Positions 13,909-20,750 of a DNA stretch of 23,148 bases are shown here, piece by piece (position 1 is the stretch's first letter; each line of letters starts with the position of its first letter). This stretch comes from JBGSUE01 sp041753515 (GTDB taxonomy: Bacteria; Patescibacteriota; Microgenomatia; UBA10105; UBA927). The stretch covers positions 1 through 23,148 of the forward strand of contig JBGSUE010000018.1 of the NCBI GenBank assembly GCA_041753515.1. Direction: 5' to 3'. The notes beneath the pieces are model-generated. The model ran no database searches, was not told the DNA's origin, and worked only from the letters and a program-made list of their open reading frames with translations. Position numbers and translations under genes: made by a program.

Positions 13909-14748
13909 ATGTACTGGCTGGTATTTTCACTTTCAAGTGTTATCTTTGCGTCTGTTTCAAGTCTGTTCCAAAGGATTGCAATGAAACAGGACAATAGTGA
14001 TCCGCTTGTATCAGCGACAATTTTTTCATTTCTCTTATCTTCTTTTCAAATCCTAGTTGCACTTTTTGTTGGTTTTCAGTTTCCTGATCTCATTACTCTT
14101 GCATACCTTCTGGCATCTGCGCTCCTGTACGCAGTCGGCGTCCTGTATGGTTTTAAGGCAATGAAATGTATCGAGGCTTCGGAAATGTCTATCATCGCCA
14201 CGTCAGGTTCATTGTTTACCATACTGTTGTCATTTATCATCTTACATGAATCACTTTCTCCCGCACAGTTATCCGGTGCACTTCTTCTCATTATTGCGGT
14301 GATCATTGTTCAGTACGAACGCAAACGGACAGCGTCATCTGGAGTACAGTATGCAATAATATCTGCCAGTGCCTATGGCAGCGCTGTTATCATTGACTCA
14401 TTCATTCTTCGATCTCTAGATATGTTCTCGTTTATGCCGATTTCATCATTTATCGTTGGTTCTATTTTACTTACTTTACAGATCCGACGATTTGCAAATC
14501 TTAAACATCACGTTATGCTTGTCAATAAAAATTTAATCATGTATACATTTCTGTATGTCTGTGCAGCGATAACGTTTTATATACCCGTCCAGTCAGGAAT
14601 TGCCGTTGCACAAGTTTCCAGCATTACCAAAGCATCCACCATCACAACGGTTGTTCTGGCAATGATATTTCTGAAAGAAAGAAACAATATGGGCAGAAAA
14701 ATTATCGGGGCGGTGCTCACAACCGTCGGAATTTTTCTCTTGCGCTGA
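13909..14748 (+). CDS. EamA/DMT-superfamily transporter
   Basis: About 279 residues from ATG 13909, preferred over an upstream in-frame TTG because TATACT sits 7 nt before it. Ten predicted helices form two EamA halves. The first half ends SIIATSGSLFTILLSFIILHESLSPAQLSGALLLIIAVIIV, with the conserved Glu before the last helix. The second ends STITTVVLAMIFLKERNNMGRKIIGAVLTTVGIFLLR, again with KE-R before the final helix. It is an inner-membrane transporter of unknown substrate. A decayed fragment similar to its C-terminus lies at 15262-15393, on the far side of the GIY-YIG cassette. Confidence 0.92.
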   Translation: MYWLVFSLSSVIFASVSSLFQRIAMKQDNSDPLVSATIFSFLLSSFQILVALFVGFQFPDLITLAYLLASALLYAVGVLYGFKAMKCIEASEMSIIATSGSLFTILLSFIILHESLSPAQLSGALLLIIAVIIVQYERKRTASSGVQYAIISASAYGSAVIIDSFILRSLDMFSFMPISSFIVGSILLTLQIRRFANLKHHVMLVNKNLIMYTFLYVCAAITFYIPVQSGIAVAQVSSITKASTITTVVLAMIFLKERNNMGRKIIGAVLTTVGIFLLR

Positions 14749-14823
14749 CCCCTATCTTCAGATCTTTATTCATATCATCTGACTTTCTCACATTAGTGCC
14801 TTATGGAAAATTATTGCTACTGA

Positions 14824-14851
14824 TTGTTGATTATTCTTAAGAATATATAAT
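14824..14851 (+). promoter_or_regulatory. Candidate promoter of the GIY-YIG cassette
   Basis: TTGTTG (14824-14829), a 16-nt spacer containing the palindrome ATTCTTAAGAAT, and TATAAT (14846-14851). Transcription would begin at the left edge of the REP hairpin, making that hairpin the leader of the GIY-YIG message. The remaining gap sequence 14749-14823 shows nothing else. Confidence 0.55.
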
Positions 14852-14857
14852 GAAATA

Positions 14858-15248
14858 GTGTCATTGCGAGTCCGTTCCGACGGCGCGGCAATCTCGTTCA
14901 TACATGCATAAATACTATTGTGTTTATATCATCACCAATCAGTATAATACTGTATTGTATACAGGAGTAACCGGAAACTTGTTAGCCAGAATTTATTATC
15001 ACAAAAATAAATCCGTTTCTTCATTCAGTCGTTTATATAATTTACATAAACTGGTGTATTACGAAGTCTATGAGGATGTAAAAACAGCTATTTCCAGAGA
15101 AAAACAGATTAAAGCCGGAAACAGAAAGAAAAAACTGGATTTAATAAATAAACTTAATCCGCAATGGAAAGATTTATATAACTCATTAATATAAATGTGT
15201 ATGAGATTGCTTCGCCGCGCCAGCTGTGGCGGAGTCTCGCAATGACAC
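14858..15248 (+). mobile_element. REP-bounded GIY-YIG cassette, copy 1
   Basis: 391 bp. The left end GTGTCATTGCGAG opens hairpin ATTGC-GAGT-CCGT-loop-ACGG-...-GCAAT (14858-14896). A GIY-YIG gene starts 8 nt later, and the right hairpin GAGATTGC...GCAATGACAC (15203-15248) begins 8 nt after its stop. The ends are perfect inverses (GTGTCATTGCGAG/CTCGCAATGACAC). In ordinary REP elements of this window the two hairpins are separated only by short linkers; here the gene takes that place. No target duplication is obvious. Confidence 0.75.
14904..15194 (+). CDS. Small GIY-YIG endonuclease-like protein (UPF0213/YhbQ type)
   Basis: 96 residues, a stand-alone GIY-YIG nuclease domain. VYI (7-9) and YTG (19-21) are the two halves of the GIY-YIG signature. 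Arg29 in NLLARI and the metal-binding glutamate Glu66 in SREKQIK are in place, and the C-terminal LNPQWKDLY (84-92) is typical of YhbQ/UPF0213 proteins. Catalytic residues appear complete, so it may nick or cut DNA. The gene is AT-rich relative to its neighbours and lies between the two hairpins of a REP-like element, with a candidate promoter just outside. A second copy of very similar sequence but with a frameshift is at 22558-22852. Confidence 0.92.
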   Translation: MHKYYCVYIITNQYNTVLYTGVTGNLLARIYYHKNKSVSSFSRLYNLHKLVYYEVYEDVKTAISREKQIKAGNRKKKLDLINKLNPQWKDLYNSLI

Positions 15249-15261
15249 AATTGTGTGTGGC

Positions 15262-15393
15262 ATGTACGTGATGAATTATTCCACGCCTGTTAGTGTACTG
15301 AAAATAGTTTTGTTAGCCTCAATGATGATATTTTACGGAATCGAAAATCGGCGGGCAATATTCACAACGATCGGCATATATCTACTCAGGTAA
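15262..15393 (+). pseudogene. Remnant of an EamA transporter C-terminus
   Basis: A short frame reads MYVMNYSTPVSVLKIVLL...ENRRAIFTTIGIYLLR and stops at 15391-15393. Its end resembles the end of the EamA gene at 13909-14748 (AVLTTVGIFLLR versus AIFTTIGIYLLR), and the DNA can be aligned with small indels. It lacks all other helices, so it is probably the tail of a lost tandem paralogue, left next to the GIY-YIG cassette. A tiny real gene is less likely. Confidence 0.5.
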
Positions 15394-15397
15394 GACA

Positions 15398-15652
15398 CTA
15401 TTCTTTCAAGTCTTTTTTCATCTCGTCGAATTCTTTTTTAGTGATCTCACCCTTCGCGTAGCGCATTTTGGCAATATCAAGCGGAGTCTCGTGCACGCCG
15501 TCATGCGGCAGATGTTTACCTTCGGATTTGAAACTTTTGATTAATGATACAATAACCCAAATAAAGACCGCCCAGAATAGAACATTCGGGAGCCAGGAAA
15601 ATATTCCCCAACCCCACATATGGTTTGGCCATCCCCAGGAATAATTCATCAT
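15398..15652 (-). CDS. Small membrane protein with SHOCT domain
   Basis: 84 residues from ATG 15652, chosen because GGAGG lies 5 nt upstream; a further upstream TTG would place that site inside the gene. A Trp/Gly/Asn-rich N-terminus (MMNYSWGWPNHMWGWG) precedes one membrane helix (about 22-40), a short linker and a C-terminal SHOCT domain (about 56-83: TPLDIAKMRYAKGEITKKEFDEMKKDL). SHOCT is a small helical oligomerisation or binding module found at protein ends; the role of such short membrane forms is unknown. It stands alone, on the strand opposite to its neighbours. Confidence 0.9.
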   Translation of the reverse strand: MMNYSWGWPNHMWGWGIFSWLPNVLFWAVFIWVIVSLIKSFKSEGKHLPHDGVHETPLDIAKMRYAKGEITKKEFDEMKKDLKE

Positions 15653-15741
15653 AGATACCTCCAATTATCAAAGTATACCACGCTGCTGAAAATTTTCTGA
15701 AACGGTATAATATGTATACAAGATAAGAAGTTACAAAAATC

Positions 15742-15803
15742 GTCATTCTGAGCGAAGCGAAGAATCTAGATCCTTCCCCCGAATACTCGGGGTCAGGATG
15801 ACA
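15742..15803. repeat. REP/BIME-like element, family 2 (short form)
   Basis: 62 bp from GTCATTCTGAG to CAGGATGACA. The left hairpin is ATTCT-GA-GCGAAGCGA-AGAAT, and the right is ATCCT-TCC-CCCGA-loop-TCGGG-GTC-AGGAT. It has the same core set as the element at 13246, with the two cores in exchanged order. Confidence 0.82.
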
Positions 15804-15838
15804 CAATTTTGTCCATTCATGAACGGTTACTTATATAT

Positions 15839-16702
15839 ATGAAATCCATTGCACTGATCACGGATACTGATGAGCCGCATCTCACATACGGCGAAAAACT
15901 TCTGCCGCCGGAACTGGAAAAACGGGGATATACGGTTTCGGAAATCCCGTGGGACAATCCCGACGCGGATTGGCGATCATTTGACACCGTCGTTCTGCGC
16001 TCCTGCTGGAATTATTACCGCCATTTCGACACATTCCGCCAGTGGCTACAAAAACTTAAAACCCAAAACGTGAAAGTATTCAATCCTGCAGATATGGTTC
16101 TGTGGAACATCGACAAAAAGTATTTGTTGGAACTTGAAAACAAAGGCGTCCCCATTATCCCCACCAGGATTCTTGAAAAAGGCAAACCGTTTGATCTGGA
16201 AGAAATATTATCAGGACTTCCGGCAGATGAAATCATCATCAAACCCACAGTCGGGGCAAGTGCGCATCATGTGAAAAAATATCCACGGGACAGCATAGTT
16301 TCGATGTATCGGTACATCGAAAATATTCATGCATCTCATGATGCGATGATTCAAACGTTTTTGCCACAAATATCTGCCGACGGAGAATTTTCTTTTATAT
16401 TCTTTAATAATGCATACAGTCATGCTGTGAAAAAAATGCCAAAAAAGGATGATTTCCGGACACAGCCCAGATATGGCGGAAAAGATATTTCAGTCAAACC
16501 CTCTGATGATCTCATACAACAGGCAGAGGATATCATCAAAAAAATCGATACCCCACTTCTGTATGCCCGGGTGGACGCGGTTGACGACAACGGAATACTC
16601 CGACTGATGGAGCTTGAGCTCACCGAGCCGTACCTGTTTTTTGAACTGGACAAAGAGGCCACGCGCCGTTTCGCGGACGCCCTGGAAATACTGACCTCCT
16701 GA
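15839..16702 (+). CDS. ATP-grasp family ligase (RimK/glutathione synthetase-like)
   Basis: 287 residues from ATG 15839. A frame extends 10 codons upstream with only a TTG start, so ATG is preferred. The N-terminal pre-ATP-grasp region (1-90) includes LRSCWNYYRH. The ATP-grasp core has Lys135 in EIIIKPTVGASAHHV, MIQTFLPQISADGEFSFIFF (170-189), the basic RTQPRYGGK (207-215) and the metal site LLYARVDAV...LRLMELELTEP (240-265). It should join a carboxylate to an amine or thiol through an acyl-phosphate. This arrangement resembles small ATP-grasp enzymes annotated as prokaryotic glutathione synthetase or cycloserine DcsG; the true substrate is unknown. It converges with the coiled-coil gene, 3 bp from its stop. 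Confidence 0.9.
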   Translation: MKSIALITDTDEPHLTYGEKLLPPELEKRGYTVSEIPWDNPDADWRSFDTVVLRSCWNYYRHFDTFRQWLQKLKTQNVKVFNPADMVLWNIDKKYLLELENKGVPIIPTRILEKGKPFDLEEILSGLPADEIIIKPTVGASAHHVKKYPRDSIVSMYRYIENIHASHDAMIQTFLPQISADGEFSFIFFNNAYSHAVKKMPKKDDFRTQPRYGGKDISVKPSDDLIQQAEDIIKKIDTPLLYARVDAVDDNGILRLMELELTEPYLFFELDKEATRRFADALEILTS

Positions 16703-16705
16703 ATC

Positions 16706-17347
16706 TCACCTGTTCATGAACCGGAACAGCCACCCCAACATGCTCTTTGTCCCCTCTTCTGCCTGCACTCTCTCCTGTAAAGCCACTTGCGCTTCGTCAA
16801 GCGCCATGATCATTGCGCGTATTTTTTCCGCGTCACTTTCATTTTGTGTCTCAAGAGACAATTTCCTCAGTTGTTCAATGCGAACCTGGTTTTGTGTCAT
16901 CTGGGCTTTTACGTTTTTAATGGCTTTGTAATCGGGACCTGCCAGCCATTTCATCCAACCCCGTCTGTCCTCCAGTTTTTGAAGATCCTCGTCAAGCTTC
17001 TCCTGGGTCTGGTTCTGCTCCCGTGCAAATTCCCTTACCTGTTCACCCAGGCCGCCTTCACGATCCCCAAGCTGCTGAAGTTCCATGACACGGGCCGCAA
17101 CTGTGCTCATGTGTTCAAATGCATTTTCACTCCGGTTTGCTCCGAATTGGCCGGATGCCCCTTCCATTTCCTGTTCATTCTCCATTTCCTGTTCCTGCAG
17201 CTGTGATTCTTCACCCTGATTCATGACCTCGTTTTTGTTTTCATTCATGTTTCCGTTTCCCGGCTCTCCATTCTCTTTGGCCAACACCAACGGAACGGAT
17301 ACTGCCAAACACAACGAGATCATCGTTATTGCTATCATTTTTATCAT
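16706..17347 (-). CDS. Secreted/periplasmic-side coiled-coil protein
   Basis: 213 residues from ATG 17347; GGAGG lies 8 nt upstream, which favours it over an in-frame GTG at 17356. The signal peptide (about 1-23, ending in VLAKE) is followed by a low-complexity Asn/Glu/Gln/Met-rich stretch (to about 60). Charged helices with heptad-like patterns then run to residue ~200. No enzyme motif is seen. It is the last gene of the ECF sigma operon, and its start lies 5 nt after the previous stop. A structural or sensor role outside the membrane, with expression under the sigma factor, is inferred. Confidence 0.82.
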   Translation of the reverse strand: MIKMIAITMISLCLAVSVPLVLAKENGEPGNGNMNENKNEVMNQGEESQLQEQEMENEQEMEGASGQFGANRSENAFEHMSTVAARVMELQQLGDREGGLGEQVREFAREQNQTQEKLDEDLQKLEDRRGWMKWLAGPDYKAIKNVKAQMTQNQVRIEQLRKLSLETQNESDAEKIRAMIMALDEAQVALQERVQAEEGTKSMLGWLFRFMNR

Positions 17348-17352
17348 ATCTT

Positions 17353-17844
17353 TCACCTCCCTCTCATGTAACCCCGGCCATGACCCCCACCCTGGCCGGA
17401 TCCGTCATATCGCCTGTATAATGTATCAAACGGGCCTCTCCCCGCCCACCACGCATCAATGCCGGTTGCATTAATCAGATATCCTGATAGGATAACCGAT
17501 ACGGCAACTGCAAGGATAATGGTACCAAAATTTTTCCTGTAGGAAAAATCGTAACGTTTCAGAAGTGCAATGCCGCCGTAAATCCCGAATACGGCAACCG
17601 GAATTGCCCACCAGGGGAATGTGGACACAAGCTGTTCCCAGCGAACGGCTCCCATCGGGCCATGGGTGCGGAGCGAAAATACAATGAGGCTCACGAGGAA
17701 AACGGATACGGTGAACGATCCGGCGATACCGGCAATCAGAAGAATCGATCCTCCAATAAAATGCCAGCGCGGACGCATCGCGATCCTGTCCGACCTGATT
17801 TTTTCCAAAACCTCATCCGCAATGGTTAGTTTTTGTTTTTGCAT
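17353..17844 (-). CDS. Three-helix membrane protein, candidate anti-sigma factor
   Basis: 163 residues. An N-terminal cytoplasmic helix (LTIADEVLEKIRSDRIAMRPRW, about 6-27) is followed by about three membrane segments (28-58, 77-95, 105-123) and a Gly/Arg/His-rich tail. It overlaps the 3' end of the ECF sigma gene by 19 bp, the usual position for a cognate anti-sigma. The short amphipathic N-terminus before the first membrane helix could bind the sigma factor. It lacks the HxxxCxxC zinc motif, so it is not a classical ZAS protein; the anti-sigma role is inferred from position. No family recognised. Confidence 0.8.
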   Translation of the reverse strand: MQKQKLTIADEVLEKIRSDRIAMRPRWHFIGGSILLIAGIAGSFTVSVFLVSLIVFSLRTHGPMGAVRWEQLVSTFPWWAIPVAVFGIYGGIALLKRYDFSYRKNFGTIILAVAVSVILSGYLINATGIDAWWAGRGPFDTLYRRYDGSGQGGGHGRGYMRGR

Positions 17845-18380
17845 ACTATTTTCATCATACCCCGGGCACGGTTCACGCGGGTTGCAACCGTTCCCATTGG
17901 TATACGCACTATATCACTGATTTCTTCATACGATTTTTCCTCAAGATAAAAAAGCACAAGCGGCTCACGGTACAGTATCGGCAAATCATTAAGACATGTA
18001 TGAACCATCCGGACGGTTTCCTTTCGTCCCAGATCGCCAAGAAGATCTTCTCCGCTAACCAGCTCCTGGGCATCAACGAGAGGATATTCCTTCCTGTATT
18101 TTTTTACCATATTCATTGCCTCATTATGGACAATCCTGTAGATCCAGCTTGAAAATTTTTTGCGCGTATCAAAACCGTTGAGATTCATATATGCCTTGAT
18201 GAATGACTCCTGCACCACGTCGTGCGCCTTGTGTTCATCATGCACCAGATACCGGGCGTAGCGCACAAGCGCATCCTGATGGCGCCGCACAAGAACCGCA
18301 AACAATTCCTTGTTTCCGGTTCTTGTATTTTCGACAATCTTTTCATCTGATAATCCGACACTGACTGTCATGGTGTACAT
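17826..18380 (-). CDS. ECF-type RNA polymerase sigma factor
   Basis: 184 residues. Region 2 (about 26-95) contains DVVQESFIKAYMNL and FSSWIYRIVHNEAMNMVKK, the core-binding and -10 reading helices. Region 4 (about 123-176) has LPILYREPLVLFYLEEKSYEEISDIVRIPMGTVATRVNRAR, the helix-turn-helix that reads -35. There is no region 1.1 or 3, hence the ECF class (RpoE/SigW-like). Start ATG 18380 has AAGG upstream; a second ATG at 18371 is possible. The gene lies 8 nt after the small secreted protein gene and overlaps the membrane protein gene downstream, so the four genes form one operon. The MacAB-like exporter is divergently encoded beside it, a plausible regulon member. Confidence 0.96.
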   Translation of the reverse strand: MYTMTVSVGLSDEKIVENTRTGNKELFAVLVRRHQDALVRYARYLVHDEHKAHDVVQESFIKAYMNLNGFDTRKKFSSWIYRIVHNEAMNMVKKYRKEYPLVDAQELVSGEDLLGDLGRKETVRMVHTCLNDLPILYREPLVLFYLEEKSYEEISDIVRIPMGTVATRVNRARGMMKIVCKNKN

Positions 18381-18388
18381 TGTATACC

Positions 18389-18769
18389 TTACCTGTTTTT
18401 TCCGTATCTCATACCGGTTCCGTTTCCGGTTCCGTTTTTAAGTTCAAGTCCGAGTTCTGCACGAATTTTGGTTGCTTCATCGGTTTTTCCCTCTTCAGCC
18501 AACTTATGTGCTTCGGCAAACCTGGAAAAATTCTGTGCGTTTATCACCTGCGTTACTCTTCCCTTTCCCTGCATCAGCTCTTTCCAAGCGTTGTAATCAT
18601 TTGTTTCAAAAGCCTTTTCCATTGCTGCATGGCGCTCCGGACTATAATTCGGTCCCTGCACTGCCGGGTCACCACGGTAAGCTAATACATTTCCGGCATT
18701 CACAAGTCCTGCAACTGCTGCCACTCCTGCAACAATTCCCGCAATCATCAATGTTTTTTTCATATACAT
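18389..18769 (-). CDS. Small secreted protein heading the ECF sigma operon
   Basis: 126 residues. The N-terminal signal peptide (about 1-30, AGIVAGVAAVAGLVNAGNVLA) is followed by YRGDPAVQGPNYSPERHAAMEKAFETNDYNAWKELM, a helical, soluble domain, and a short Gly/Asn-rich tail. I recall similar short secreted proteins next to sigma factors in CPR genomes, but no function is known. AGGAGG lies 4 nt before the first ATG and 10 nt before a second ATG at 18763; both starts are possible. It is the first gene of the sigma operon. A sensor or cell-surface role is inferred from secretion and location only. Confidence 0.85.
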   Translation of the reverse strand: MYMKKTLMIAGIVAGVAAVAGLVNAGNVLAYRGDPAVQGPNYSPERHAAMEKAFETNDYNAWKELMQGKGRVTQVINAQNFSRFAEAHKLAEEGKTDEATKIRAELGLELKNGTGNGTGMRYGKNR

Positions 18770-18837
18770 CTCACCTCCTTACTGGTAATACAACCGGGGA
18801 TGGGATTTTCTTTCATTCTGTGTGGTATCCTATACGT

Positions 18838-20049
18838 ATGAAGCTGTTTTCATTTATCCTGTCACCGTTTGGAAAGAAATGGCGTACTCTACTCTTTCTC
18901 ATTATTGCTGTGGTCATTCTTATGATTAGTGTTGCCAACAGGCTGAAAAAACCTGCATATACGACCGATACGGTGAAACGGGCAACCGTCACCCAGACTG
19001 TCACCGATTCGGGAGTGATTTCCTCAAACAACACAGTCGCAGTCTACTCCCCTGCCACCGGTACGATAACGGAAGTCTATGTACAAAACGGGCAGGAAGT
19101 GAAAAAAGGCGATCAGCTTTTCCGTGCACAAAGTTCTGCAACCCGGGCTGAAACGCAGAAAGCTTATGCGGATTACCTGTCTGCCAAGAGTTCGCTTGAG
19201 GTGGCCCAAGCCCAATCGTACGCTCTCCAGTCTGATATGTTCTCGGCATGGGATACGTATAAATCGCTTGCACAGAACGATACGTATGAAAAATCCGATG
19301 GGATACCGGATGAGGAAAAACGGACACTGCCGCAGTTCCAGACTGTGCAGAAAGACTGGTTGGCCGCAGAAGCCAAATACAAATCCCAATCTTCCGTCAT
19401 CGCCCAGGCCACAGCCCTCACAAGCGCAATGTACGAAGCATATATGGCCACCCGTGATGCACTTGTTGTAGCACCGTCCGATGGCATTGTCGCTAACCTC
19501 GCAGTCATTCCCGGCTCGGGAGTAGCGATCAATTCCGCGCTTGCTCCCGTCCCGCCTGTCCTTTCGCTTTTGACAGCAGCCGCAACCGAAGCGGTGCTGA
19601 CACTGTCGGAAGATGATGTGATGAAACTCACACCGGGACAAAAAGCAACAATAACAGTCGATGCTATTGACGGAAAAACGTACCACGGCACAGTCGCACG
19701 AGTTGATACGGTGGGGCGCGACGTGAAAGGTGTAGTCCGGTATTATGCTTACCTCACAATCACGGATCCGGACGCAATGGTCCTTCCCGGCATGAACCTG
19801 GATGCAGCCATTGTGACGAGTGAAAAATCCGATGTTCTGTCAGTCCCCAACAGCGCCGTCAAACCCTACCAGGGAGGAAAAGCAGTACGCATTCCGTCCA
19901 AAACCAAAGAGGGGTACACGTTTGTTCCCGTCACGACAGGCATCCGAAGTTCCGCGGTGACGGAAATCACCGGCGGTTTGTCGGACGGACAAATCGTGAT
20001 CAGCGCGCTTGCCGCGGACGTGAAAAAACCCGGACTTTTTGGCATGTGA
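18838..20049 (+). CDS. MacA/HlyD-like adaptor subunit of an ABC exporter
   Basis: 403 residues from ATG 18838; the frame is open further upstream but runs antisense through the secreted-protein gene, so the first Met with a membrane helix behind it is chosen. One membrane helix (16-34) is followed by the first lipoyl-like half (TGTITEVYVQNGQEVKKGDQLF, 74-95) and a short helical hairpin (about 100-200). The second lipoyl half (VVAPSDGIVANLAVIPGSGV, 210-229) comes next, then a beta-barrel domain and a C-terminal membrane-proximal domain. This is the order of RND/MacA-type adaptors. The hairpin is short, consistent with a cell that lacks a TolC-type outer-membrane partner. Its stop overlaps or abuts the ATPase gene. 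TATCCT lies 6 nt before ATG. Confidence 0.93.
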   Translation: MKLFSFILSPFGKKWRTLLFLIIAVVILMISVANRLKKPAYTTDTVKRATVTQTVTDSGVISSNNTVAVYSPATGTITEVYVQNGQEVKKGDQLFRAQSSATRAETQKAYADYLSAKSSLEVAQAQSYALQSDMFSAWDTYKSLAQNDTYEKSDGIPDEEKRTLPQFQTVQKDWLAAEAKYKSQSSVIAQATALTSAMYEAYMATRDALVVAPSDGIVANLAVIPGSGVAINSALAPVPPVLSLLTAAATEAVLTLSEDDVMKLTPGQKATITVDAIDGKTYHGTVARVDTVGRDVKGVVRYYAYLTITDPDAMVLPGMNLDAAIVTSEKSDVLSVPNSAVKPYQGGKAVRIPSKTKEGYTFVPVTTGIRSSAVTEITGGLSDGQIVISALAADVKKPGLFGM

Positions 20050-20054
20050 ACAGC

Positions 20055-20747
20055 ATGAAACATACGCCCCTTATACGGCTGGAGAGAGTTTCCAAACACT
20101 ACATCCTGGAAAACGGAGACCGGTATCCTGCTCTCACTGACATTACGCTGACAATCGGTCAGGGTGAATTTGCCGCCATCATGGGGCCGTCCGGATCGGG
20201 AAAATCAACGCTCATGCACATTCTTGGAGCTCTGGACACGGCCTCTTCCGGCTGCCAGTTTTTCCGCGACCGGGACATCAGCGCGTATTCGCCCAACCAG
20301 CTTGCCGAAATCCGAAACCGGGACATCGGATTTGTCTTCCAGTCATTCAACCTCCTCCCGCGCACCAGCGTTCTAAAAAACGTCGAGCGGCCAATGGTTT
20401 ATGGAGGCATAGAAAAAAACGAACGCAGACAGCGTGCTTTGGAGATGCTTGCCCTCATGAAGATAGCGGATAAAGCGGAAAGCATGTCCAACCGCCTCTC
20501 CGGTGGCCAGGTACAGCGGGTAGCTATCGCCCGCGCGCTTGTGATGGACCCTGCAATCATACTGGCCGACGAACCCACGGGAAACCTGGATACAAAGACA
20601 GCACATGAAATTATGGAATTCATTAAAGAGCTGAACAAAAAAGGAAAAACAATTGTTGTCATCACCCATGAGGAGGATATTGCCCGGTACGCACACCGCC
20701 AGATCAGGCTTCTGGACGGACGCGTGGTATCGGACACACATACGTAA
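20055..20747 (+). CDS. MacB/LolD-like ABC transporter ATP-binding protein
   Basis: 230 residues from ATG 20055; an in-frame GTG at 20046 overlaps the previous stop and is also possible. All ABC motifs are present: Walker A GPSGSGKST (44-52), Q-loop Gln96 in FQSFNLLP, signature LSGGQ (148-152), Walker B IILADEP (168-174), D-loop GNLDT, and switch His195 in THE. It is the family that pairs with FtsX/MacB-type permeases and powers mechanotransmission-style export of peptides, lipoproteins or drugs. It lies between adaptor and permease genes with almost no spacing, so the three form one transporter. Confidence 0.96.
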   Translation: MKHTPLIRLERVSKHYILENGDRYPALTDITLTIGQGEFAAIMGPSGSGKSTLMHILGALDTASSGCQFFRDRDISAYSPNQLAEIRNRDIGFVFQSFNLLPRTSVLKNVERPMVYGGIEKNERRQRALEMLALMKIADKAESMSNRLSGGQVQRVAIARALVMDPAIILADEPTGNLDTKTAHEIMEFIKELNKKGKTIVVITHEEDIARYAHRQIRLLDGRVVSDTHT

Positions 20748-20750
20748 AAT

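Noticed and set aside
14852..15255. Target-site duplication flanking the GIY-YIG cassette
   Set aside because: The sequences outside GTGTCAT (GAAATA) and ATGACAC (AATTGT) do not match, and copy 2 shows none either.
18472..18837. Longer 5' end of the adaptor gene (frame open from 18472)
   Set aside because: The extension runs antisense through the small secreted-protein gene and has no membrane-protein character; the Met at 18838 precedes a normal signal anchor.
19024..19691. Two long minus-strand frames inside the adaptor gene
   Set aside because: Both are antisense shadows of a well-supported adaptor and lack start signals.
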